64,000 nucleotides of DNA, from assembly GCA_964019135.1 (NCBI GenBank), contig OZ025263.1:30379639-30443638 (forward strand), in the 5' to 3' direction. Under the pieces are notes generated by a model. The model was not told the DNA's origin. It saw only the letters and a list, made by a program, of their open reading frames with translations, and searched no databases. The DNA is from Arenicola marina. Taxonomy: Eukaryota; Annelida; Polychaeta; Arenicolidae. Numbering within the stretch: position 1 is the first letter of the stretch; each line of letters starts with the position of its first letter. Shown one piece after another: positions 11,401 to 23,400 of this stretch. Made by a program: the position numbers and the translations under genes.

Positions 11401-14400
11401 CACCTCCCGCCTTACACAATGAATGATCCCCACCACTCACCCGGATGTCCTTGGGATGCTCCCCCCCCCCTCCCTCCTTACACAATGAATGATCCCCACC
11501 ACTCACCCGGATGTCCTTGGGATGCTCCCCCTCGGCGATCCGGACCATCCAGAGGAACTTGTTGATGTCGTCTCCGGAGTAACCGATGACGCCTCCGAAG
11601 ATGACGAGGACATAGTCCACGTCCAGGGAGCGCATGATGTCATAGGCCGCGGACTCGTTGGAGGACATCGCCTTGCCCACCTGCCAGGGGACACATCACA
11701 CCAGGTTATATATCACATCAGGGTACACATCACACCAGGTTATATATCACATCAGGGGACACATCACACCAGGTTATATATCACATCAGGGTACACATCA
11801 CACGAGGTTATATATCACATCAGGGTACACATCACACGAGGTTATATATCACATCAGGGTACACATCACACCAGGTTATATATCACATCAGGGTATACAT
11901 CACATCAGGGTACACATCACACCAGGTTATATATCACATCAGGGTACACATCACATGAGGGTACACATCACACCAGGTTATATATCACATCAGGGTACAC
12001 ATCACACCAGGTTATATATCACATCAGGGGACACATCACACCAGGTTATATATCACCTCAGGGTACACATCACACCAGGTTATATATGACATCAGTGTAC
12101 ACATCACACCAGGTTATATATCACATCAGGGTACACATCACATCAGGGTACACATCACACCAGGTTATATATCACATCAGGGTACACATCACATCAGGGT
12201 ACACATCACACCAGGTTATATATCACATCAGGTTACACATCACACCAGGTTATATATCACATCAGGGTACACATCACGCCAGGTTATATATCACATCAGG
12301 GGACACATCACACCAGGTTATATATCACATCAAGGGAAACATCACACCAGGTTATATATCACATCAGGGTACACATCACACCATGTTATATATCACATCA
12401 GGGTACACATCACACCAGGTTATATATCACATCAGGGTACACATCACACCAGGTTATATATCACATCAGGGTGCACATCACACCAGGTTATATATCACAT
12501 CAGGGTACACATCACACCAGGTTATATATCACACGAGGTTATATATCACATCAGGGTACACATCACACCAGGTTATATATCACATCAGGGTACACATCAC
12601 ACCAGGTTATATATCACATCAGGGTACACATCACGCGAGGTTATATATCACATCAGGGTACACATCACGCCAGGTTATATATCACATCAGGGTACACATC
12701 ACGCCAGGTTATATATCACATCAGGGTACACATCACACCAGGTTATATATCACATCAGGGTACACATCACACCAGGTTATATATCACATCAGGGTACACA
12801 TCACACCAGGTTATATATCACATCAGGGTACACATCACACCAGGTTATATATCACATCAGGGTACACATCACGCGAGGTTATATATCACATCAGGGTACA
12901 CATCACACTAGTTTATATATCACATCAGGGTACACATCACGCCAGGCTATATATTACATCAGGGTACACATCACGCCAGGTTATATATCACATCAGGGTA
13001 CACATCACGCCAGGTTATATATCACATCAGGGTACACATCACACCAGGTTATATATCACATCAGGGTACACACCACAAATAGGTTATATATCACATCAGG
13101 GTACACTTCACAAATAGGTTATATGTGTATATCAAAATAGGTTATATATGTATATCAAAATAGGCTATATATTTCACCAGGTTACATATCAGGCCAGAGT
13201 ATACAACAGTTGGCAGAACATCCGCAAGTACAGCGCTAGTGGCTCAAAGTCATAATTAAAGAAGGACGGTGGCAGATTTCGGGAACGCAGTTTAGCCGGC
13301 TACGGGGCTTTGTGGGCTACAATCGCTCATCATTTACATAGTAACTTTAGCCGACTAGGCCCCGCAGCCGGCTACACTGCGTTCGTGAAATCCGCCACTG
13401 GTGTCTTGGATCACATTTGTGCATGCCAGCGGATAAATATATTAGGAGGCGCAGGGCTCTATCAGCTCTACCACACCAGCATTGCTATTGTCCTGAGCTA
13501 CTCACCAGAGCTATGTGACTGTTGTTCCAAGTGTTGTTGTCGACTAGCGTGGTTTTATTGGCCATGCCCGCTATCTGATAGCCGTAGTCCCACCAAGACA
13601 TGACGCGTGCCTGGTCCTCAGTGTTCTGTCGCAGCCAGTAGTATGCCTCGCGGAAGTCGTCCAGGATGTTGCGGGTGCTGCAGGGAAGAGGAAGTGAAGA
13701 AATGTCAGGAGTATTTTTACCTACTTTTATAGACATGAACGGATTTTCTTTTCTTTTGGTGTGCTGTAGGGAGGAGAGAGCGGCGAAATGTCAGTTGGTT
13801 GTATATTCAGGTCACTTTTAGCCAATTCTGGTCAAATGGAAAAAGGAAGAGTAGAGCTCTTGGGTTTTAATTTATTTAAGTCACCTGTTTGTCTACCCAT
13901 CACGTTGGTGGGAAATAAAGATCAAATCAGTAAGATCAGTAACCCCCTAATCTTTGCGGAGCCATGTCACCGGGGTAATCCAGTACTCTTTGCGAAGAAC
14001 ATGGGATCTTTATCCTGCAACCACACTCACCAATCCACGTCGGAGAAATGTCAGGACATCAGGAGTGTTTGCAGCCACTTTTTTTTTACACATGAAAGGA
14101 TTTTATTTTGTTTTAGGCCACTAATGTGCGCATGGAATAATTTTTATGGGCGTTTTGGTCACTTTGGTGAAATAAATATCTTGTCCTTTTATGCAACTAA
14201 AACAATGCTCTTGACACATGGGATAACAGGTTTGAGGATTCCCCAAAAATACGTCAAATCTGCTGTCAGATAGTCTTCTTTTGGGCCTCTTTGCTACTAA
14301 CATTGTCAAATAATCATAACATAATCCATAATTATAGTCACTACAGATTGCGGGCCAGGTTTGTCTCCCTGCCTGTACAGCCATCAGGACATACGATAAG

Positions 14401-17400
14401 ACATGTATCCGGATGAAGACTACAGACAGGGAAGTTTGCTGTCCCTGGGTATAGCGACACACCAGAGCCACAGAGGTCATCTCCGGCGTGCTATTAACCC
14501 AGGATGGAGAGCTTCGCGCCGCGTGCCAGTTACACACGAGAATGACATGACGAAGGCTTGTCATGGCCAATATATAGCTACTGGGACACAATGGTTGGTA
14601 ACCGATGTGTCCACACCAATGATGAATGGATGGATGACACGGTGTGTAGGCCACCTGCGTGTCCACGAAGGCAGGAACACATAGACCCAAGGAACCTCCT
14701 GACATTAAAATGAGATGAATTGATTAAACGGTCCCGGACACAGCTGGGGTTTAAAGCCGCAACCTGTTGTCTGCAGTAGAGTGCGCTATAACTTCGACAA
14801 CGTTTAGCTCCGTACTAGAGATGGAAAATTGTAAGAAATACAATTTCGGTTGCAGACCACAAGGCCATGCGCACTGTAAAGCTTAGAAAGTATCAAGTCA
14901 TGTCAGACCCTCGTTTGAATGAGACATGGGGTTACCCTCACCCCCACCCCCCACCATCGCCTCCCATGGCATGGCTGTAAGCTTCCTTTACCAATCTTAC
15001 ACCCTTGTCCTGTGTCTCCACCACGAAATATACCATAACAAAATATTTTTTTTGTGAGTTTTGGGCTGCTTTTGTTGAGCCAAAAAATAGGGACAAGAAG
15101 ACTTCAGGGATAATGAAATGGGGTTGGATGACACACAGCTAGTGAGGCTGCCTGTATACAGTGAAGGGTGTTTGTCTCCGCCGCCTAGATCACAAAGTCC
15201 ACGCACAGGACTCGTGTGTACATGGGAGGAGTGAGATCTCTCTCCCCAGGAACGCTGCACACCAGGGCACACGGGTAGCCACTGGCATGATACTAGCTCA
15301 AGGGTGAACGCCTAACATTGCTGGTAAATACAGGACACTAGCTCCAGGGTGAACGCCTAACATTGCTGATGAATACAGGACACCAGCTCCAGGGTGAACG
15401 TTTAACATTGCTGATAAATACAGGACACTAGCTCCAGGGTGAACGCCTAACATTGCTGATAAATACAGGACACTGGCTCCAGGGTGAACGCCTAATATTG
15501 CTGATAAATACAGAACACTAGCTCCAGGGTGAACGCCAAACATTGCTGATAAATACAGGACACTGGCTCTAGGGTGAACGCCTAATATTGCTGATAAATA
15601 CAGGACACTAGCTCCAGGGTGAACGCCTAACATTGCTGATAAATACAGGACACTAGCTCCAGGGTGAACGCCCAACATTGCTGATAAATACAAGACACTA
15701 GCTCCAGGGTGAACGCCTAACATTGCTGATAAATACAGGACACTGGCTCCAGGGTGAACGCCTAACATTGCTGATAAATACAGGACACTGGCTCCAGGGT
15801 GAACGCCTAACATTGCTGATAAATACAGGACACTGGCTCCAGGGTGAACGCCTAATATTGCTGATAAATACAGGACACTAGCTCCAGGGTGGACGCCTAA
15901 CACTGCTGATAAATGCAGGACACTAGCTCCAGGGTGAACGCCTAACATTGCTGATAAATACAGGACACTGGCTCCAGGGTGAACGCCTAACATTGCTGAT
16001 AAATACAGGACACTAGCTCCAGGGTGAACGCCTAATATTGCTGATAAATACAGGACACCAGCTCCAGGGTGAACGCCTAACATTGCTGATAAATACAGGA
16101 CACTGGCTCCAGGGTGAACGCCTAACATTGCTGGTAAATACAGGACACTGGCTCCAGGGTGAACGCCTAATATTGCTGATAAATACAGGACACTAGCTCC
16201 AGGGTGAACGCCTAACATTGCTGATAAATACAGAACACTAGCTCCAGGGTGAACGCCTAACATTGCTGATAAATACAGGACACTGGCTCCAGGGGGAACG
16301 CCTAACATTGCTGATAAATACAGGACACTGGCTCCAGGGTGAACGCCTAACATTGCTGATAAAAACAGGACACTGGCTCCAGGGTGAACGCCTAACATTG
16401 CTGATAAATACAGGACACTGGCTCCAGGGTGAACGCCTAATATTGCTGATAAATACAGGACACTAGCTCCAGGGTGAACGCCTAATATTGCTGATAAATA
16501 CAGGACACTGGCTCCAGGGTGAACGCCTAACATTGCTGATAAATACAGGACACTGGCTCCAGGGTGAACGCCTAACATTGCTGATAAATACAGGACACTG
16601 GCTCTAGGGTGAACGCCTAACATTGCTGATAAATACAGGACACTGGCTCCAGGGTGAACGCCTAATATTGCGGATAAATACAGGACACTGGCTCTAGGGT
16701 GAACGCCTAATATTGCGGATAAATACAGGACACTAGCTCCAGGGTGAACGCCTAACATTGCTGATAAATACAGGACACTGGCTCTAGGGTGAACGCCTAA
16801 TATTGCTGATAAATACAGGACACTGGCTCCAGGGTGAACGCCTAATATTGCTGATAAATACAGGACACTAGCTCCAGGGTGGACGCCTAACACTGCTGAT
16901 AAATACAGGACACTGGCTCCAGGGTGAACGCCTAATATTGCTGATAAATACAGGACACTAGCTCCAGGGTGGACGCCTAACACTGCTGATAAATACAGGA
17001 CATAGGCTCCAGGGTGAACGCCTAATATTGCGGATAAATACAGGACACTGGTTCTAGGGTGAACGCCTAATATTGCGGATAAATACAGGACACTAGCTCC
17101 AGGGTGAACGCCTAACATTGCTGATAAATACAGGACACTGGCTCTAGGGTGAACGCCTAATATTGCTGATAAATACAGGACACTGGCTCTAGGGTGAACG
17201 CCTAATATTGCTGATAAATACAGGACACTGGTTCTAGGGTGAACGCCTAATATTGCGGATAAATACAGGACACTAGCTCCAGGGTGAACGCCTAACATTG
17301 CTGATAAATACAGGACACTGGCTCTAGGGTGAACGCCTAATATTGCGGATAAATACAGGACACTAGCTCCAGAGTGAACGCCTAACATTGCTGATAAATA

Positions 17401-20400
17401 CAGGACACTGGCTCCAGGGTGAACGCCTAATATTGCGGATAAATACAGGACACTGGCTCTAGGGTGAACGCCTAATATTGCGGATAAATACAGGACACTG
17501 GCTCTAGGGTGAACGCCTAATATTGCTGATAAATACAGGACACTGGTTCTAGGGTGAACGCCTAATATTGCGGATAAATACAGGACACTAGCTCCAGGGT
17601 GAACGCCTAACATTGCTGATAAATACAGGACACTGGCTCTAGGGTGAACGCCTAATATTGCTGATAAATACAGGACACTAGCTCCAGGGTGAACGCCTAA
17701 CATTGCTGATAAATACAGGACACTGGCTCCAGGGTGAACGCCTAACATTGCTGATAAATACAGGACACTGGCTCTAGGGTGAACGCCTAATATTGCGGAT
17801 AAATACAGGACACTAGCTCCAGAGTGAACGCCTAACATTGCTGATAAATACAGGACACTGGCTCCAGGGTGAACGCCTAATATTGCGGATAAATACAGGA
17901 CACTGGCTCTAGGGTGAACGCCTAATATTGCGGATAAATACAGGACACTAGCTCCAGAGTGAACGCCTAATATTGCGGATAAATACAGGACACTGGTTCT
18001 AGGGTGAACGCCTAATATTGCGGATAAATACAGGACACTAGCTCCAGAGTGAACGCCTAACATTGCTGATAAATACAGGACACTGGCTCCAGGGTGAACG
18101 CCTAATATTGCGGATAAATACAGGACACTGGCTCTAGGGTGAACGCCTAATATTGCGGATAAATACAGGACACTAGCTCCAGGGTGAACGCCTAACACTG
18201 CTGATAAATACAGGACACTAGCTCCAGAGTGAACGCCTAACATTGCTGATAAATACAGGACACTAGCTCCAGGGTGAACGCCTAACATTGCTGATAAATA
18301 CAGGACACTGGCTCTAGGGTGAACGCCTAATATTGCTGATAAATACAGGACACTAGCTCCAGAGTGAACGCCTAACATTGCTGATAAATACAGGACACTG
18401 GCTCCAGGGTGAACGCCTAATATTGCGGATAAATACAGGACACTGGCTCTAGGGTGAACGCCTAATATTGCGGATAAATACAGGACACTGGCTCTAGGGT
18501 GAACGCCTAATATTGCTGATAAATACAGGACACTGGTTCTAGGGTGAACGCCTAATATTGCGGATAAATACAGGACACTAGCTCCAGGGTGAACGCCTAA
18601 CATTGCTGATAAATACAGGACACTGGCTCTAGGGTGAACGCCTAATATTGCTGATAAATACAGGACACTAGCTCCAGGGTGAACGCCTAACATTGCTGAT
18701 AAATACAGGACACTGGCTCCAGGGTGAACGCCTAACATTGCTGATAAATACAGGACACTGGCTCTAGGGTGAACGCCTAATATTGCGGATAAATACAGGA
18801 CACTAGCTCCAGAGTGAACGCCTAACATTGCTGATAAATACAGGACACTGGCTCCAGGGTGAACGCCTAATATTGCGGATAAATACAGGACACTGGCTCT
18901 AGGGTGAACGCCTAATATTGCGGATAAATACAGGACACTAGCTCCAGAGTGAACGCCTAATATTGCTGATAAATACAGGACACTGGTTCTAGGGTGAACG
19001 CCTAATATTGCGGATAAATACAGGACACTAGCTCCAGGGTGAACGCCTAACATTGCTGATAAATACAGGACACTGGCTCTAGGGTGAACGCCTAATATTG
19101 CGGATAAATACAGGACACTAGCTCCAGAGTGAACGCGTAACATTGCTGATAAATACAGGACACTGGCTCCAGGGTGAACGCCTAATATTGCGGATAAATA
19201 CAGGACACTGGCTCTAGGGTGAACGCCTAATATTGCGGATAAATACAGGACACTGGTTCTAGGGTGAACGCCTAATATTGCGGATAAATACAAGACACTA
19301 GCTCCAGGGTGAACTCTCATCCAATGGGGTTAAACAGGGGTAAAATACAGATGCCACACAATTATTATTTCTCTTGATATCGCTGGAAAAACCCATTACG
19401 AAGTACCGGTAACGTACTGTAGATGGAGTGACTATGAACCGTGGGTTAGGGTTGTCTCCCTGCCTGTACAGCCATCAGGACATATGATAAGACATGTATC
19501 CGGATGAAGACTACAGATAGGGAAGTTTGCTGTCCCTGGGTATAGCGACACACCAGAGCCACAGAGGTCATCTCTGGCGTGCTATTAACCCAGGATTGGT
19601 CGGTTTAAGTAGGATAAGGTAAGATAGTTTTTTTTTTTTATTTAACGCCGGTATATAAAAGTCAACAATAAACATTATCACAAGAGCTATTGACCGACAA
19701 CGATAAAAAAAAGATGAGTTGATGAGATAAATGTACATATGATAGCGAAATATGATAATGAAAATATAACCACCGACCGACGCTATAATCTCTGTAGGTC
19801 ATATCGCTATAATCTCTGTAGGTCATATCGCTATAATCTCTGTAGGTCATATCGCTATAATCTCTGTAGGTCATATCGCTATAATCGCTGTAGGTCGTAT
19901 CGCTATAATCTCTGTAGGTCATATCGCTATAATCTCTGTAGGTCATATCGCTATAATCTCTGTAGGTCATATCGCTATAATCTCTGTAGGTCATATCGCT
20001 ATAATCTCTGTAGTTCATATCGCGACGATGGAAGGGGTTCAGGTAGAAATGAGCCATTGTCTCCCTGGGAGCAACATCTTACTTTTTGCGCAGAAGAACA
20101 GGGGACTTGTCTTCACAGGTGGGATTTGAACCACGCACCGGCCGCTTGGGCTGCCTCATGCTCATGTTTATTCAACTGGTTGGTAAATGAACCGGTAGAT
20201 AAATCCCGATAGGCGGGGGAGTGACACTTACCCGTCGTGTCCGTAGAAGGCCAGCACGATGGAGGGGCTGGAGAGAGGGGGGGGGGGGTGACACTTACCC
20301 GTCGTGTCCGTAGGAGGCCAGCACGATGGAGGGGCTGGAGAGAGAGGGGGTGCAGGGGGGGTGACACTTACCCGTCGTGTCCGTAGGAGGCCAGCACGAT

Positions 20401-23400
20401 GGAGGGGCTGGAGAGAGGGGGGGGGGGTGACACTTACCCGTCGTGTCCGTAGGAGGCCAGCACGATGGAGGGGCTGGAGAGAGGGGGGGGGGTGACACTT
20501 ACCCGTCGTGTCCGTAGGAGGCCAGCACAATGGAGGGGCTGGAGAGAGGGGGGGGGGGGTGACACTTACCCGTCGTGTCCGTAGGAGGCCAGCACAATGG
20601 AGGGGCTGGAGAGAGAGGGGGGGGGGGTGACACTTACCCGTCGTGTCCGTAGAAGGCCAGCACGATGGAGGGGCTGGAGAGAGGGGGGGTGGAGGGGGGG
20701 TGACACTTACCCGTCGTGTCCGTAGGAGGCCAGCACGATGGAGGGGCTGGAGAGAGAGGGGGTGGAGGGGGGGTGACACTTACCCGTCGTGTCCGTAGGA
20801 GGCCAGCACGATGGAGGGGCTGGAGAGAGGTGGGGGGGGTGACACTTACCCGTCGTGTCCGTAGGAGGCCAGCACAATGGAGGGGCTGGAGAGAGGGGGG
20901 GGGGTGACACTTACCCGTCGTGTCCGTAGGAGGCCAGCACAATGGAGGGGCTGGAGAGGGGGGGGGGGGTGACACTTACCCGTCGTGTCCGTAGGAGGCC
21001 AGCACAATGGAGGGGCTGGAGAGAGGGGGGGGGTGACACTTACCCGTCGTGTCCGTAGAAGGCCAGCATGATGGAGGGGCTGGAGAGAGGGGGGGTGGAG
21101 GGGGGGTGACACTTACCCATCGTGTCCGTAGGGAGGCCAGCACAATGGAGGGGCTGGAGAGAGAGGGGGGGGGGGGTGACACTTACCCGTCGTGTCCGTA
21201 GGAGGCCAGCACAATGGAGGGGCTGGAGAGAGGGGGGGGGTGACACTTACCCGTCGTGTCCGTAGGAGGCCAGCACAATGGAGGGGCTGGAGAGAGGGGG
21301 GGGGGGGTGACACTTACCCGTCGTGTCCGTAGGAGGCCAGCACAATGGAGGGGCTGGAGAGAGGGGGGGGGGGGGTGACACTTACCCGTCGTGTCCGTAG
21401 AAGGCCAGCATGATGGAGGGGCTGGAGAGAGGGGGGGTGGAGGGGGGGTGACACTTACCCGTCGTGTCCGTAGGAGGCCAGCACAATGGAGGGGCTGGAG
21501 AGAGGGGGGGGGGGTGACACTTACCCGTCGTGTCCGTAGAAGGCCAGCACGATGGAGGGGCTGGAGAGAGAGGGGGTGGAGGGGGGGTGACACTTACCCG
21601 TCGTGTCCGTAGGAGGCCAGCACAATGGAGGGGCTGGAGAGAGGGGGGGGGGAGGGTGACACTTACCCGTCGTGTCCGTAGGAGGCCAGCACAATGGAGG
21701 GGCTGGAGAGAGGGGGGGGGGGGGTGACACTTACCCGTCGTGTCCGTAGGAGGCCAGCACGATGGAGGGGCTGGAGAGAGAGGGGGTGGAGGGGGAGTGA
21801 CACTTACCCGTCGTGTCCGTAGGAGGCCAGCACGATGGAGGGGCTGGAGAGAGGGGGGGGGGGGTGACACTTACCCGTCGTGTCCGTAGGAGGCCAGCAC
21901 AATGGAGGGGCTGGAGAGAGGGGGGGGGGGTGACACTTACCCGTCATGTCCGTAGGAGGCCAGCACAATGGAGGGGCTGGAGAGAGAGGGGGGTGGGGGT
22001 GACACTTACCCGTCGTGTCCGTTGGAGGCCAGCACGATGGAGGGGCTGGAGAGAGTGGGGGGGGTGACACTTACCCGTCGTGTCCGTTGGAGGCCAGCAC
22101 GATGGAGGGGCTGCTGGAGAGAGGGGGGGGGGGTGACACTTACCCGTCGTGTCCGTAGGAGGCCAGCACGATGGAGGGGCTGGAGAGAGAGGGGGGTGGG
22201 GGTGACACTTACCCGTCGTGTCCGTTGGAGGCCAGCACGATGGAGGGGCTGCTGGAGAGAGGGGGGGGGGTGGGGTGACACTTACCCGTCGTGTCCGTAG
22301 GAGGCCAGCACAATGGAGGGGCTGGAGAGGGGGGGGGGGGTGACACTTACCCGTCGTGTCCGTAGGAGGCCAGCACGATGGAGGGGCTGCTGGAGAGAGG
22401 GGGGGGGGTGACACTTACCCGTCGTGTCCGTAGGAGGCCAGCACGATGGAGGGGCTGGAGAGAAAGGGGGGTGGGGGTGACACTTACCCGTCGTGTCCGT
22501 TGGAGGCCAGCACGATGGAGGGGCTGCTGGAGAGAGGGGGGGGGGGGGTGACACTTACCCGTCGTGTCCGTAGGAGGCCAGCACGATGGAGGGGCTGGAG
22601 AGAGAGGGGGGTGGGGGTGACACTTACCCGTCGTGTCCGTTGGAGGCCAGCACGATGGAGGGGCTGCTGGAGAAAGGGGGGTGGGGGTGACACTTACCCG
22701 TCGTGTCCGTAGGAGGCCAGCACGATGGAGGGGCTGCTGGAGAGAGGGGGGGGGGGGGGTGACACTTACCCGTCGTGTCCGTAGGAGGCCAGCACAATGG
22801 AGGGGCTGGAGTAGGCATTGCTGGTGACCCAGGTGCAGTGGACGGCGAAGAGCATCAGCATCATGAGGAGCGCCACGACCACGATGCTCTTGATGTTCAT
22901 GCCCACGCCCTCCTCCTTGGGACGGTCGTCCTTCGGCTTCTTCGTCTTGCCAACCTGGTGGGGGACGGTGGGGGACGGTGGGGCGTAGTCAGGTGGGATA
23001 GGGTAGGGAGGGGCGAGGTGGGATGGGGGGAGGGAGCGGGGGGGGGGGGAAGCGGGACGACAAAAGAAAATAGGACAACTTTAATTCATGATATCGTCAC
23101 GAAGGTTAAAGGTCAACACACGGAGCCAAAACAGGGTCACGTGATACAATCCAGGTATTGAATCAACATTAGCGGAAAAACGAGGAAAGACCTTTAATTA
23201 ATTGACGCAAATAAATGAGTAAATATATCCCCAGGAGGGATCAGTGCGAAATAAAAGAAAAATGCAATCGCTTTATCGCCTAATCGTAATGTAAATAAAT
23301 CGCCATGACCTATAAAGGAGCGATTATACAAATGATCAGAAATGTTCATATAGGGGGAACAATCTGTACTATTATTGAGACCGCAGTTAAGTTATATCTC

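Noticed and set aside
11489-13117. 542-codon + strand open frame
   Set aside because: It starts inside the antisense of STT3B exon 15 and runs through the 34-bp array; the peptide merely restates the repeat.
15295-19318. CRISPR-like array
   Set aside because: Units are contiguous with no unique spacers, the DNA is clearly eukaryotic, and no cas-like gene exists.
15298-19320. 1,340-codon minus-strand open frame as a repeat protein gene
   Set aside because: It exists because the 45-bp period is a multiple of three, lies inside an STT3B intron, has no start context or signal, and unit differences change residues freely.
20228-22827. Many proline-rich or arginine-rich open frames on both strands
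   Set aside because: All are frames of the exon 13 junction array. The sense frame is meaningful only as the 36-nt exon copies described in the findings.
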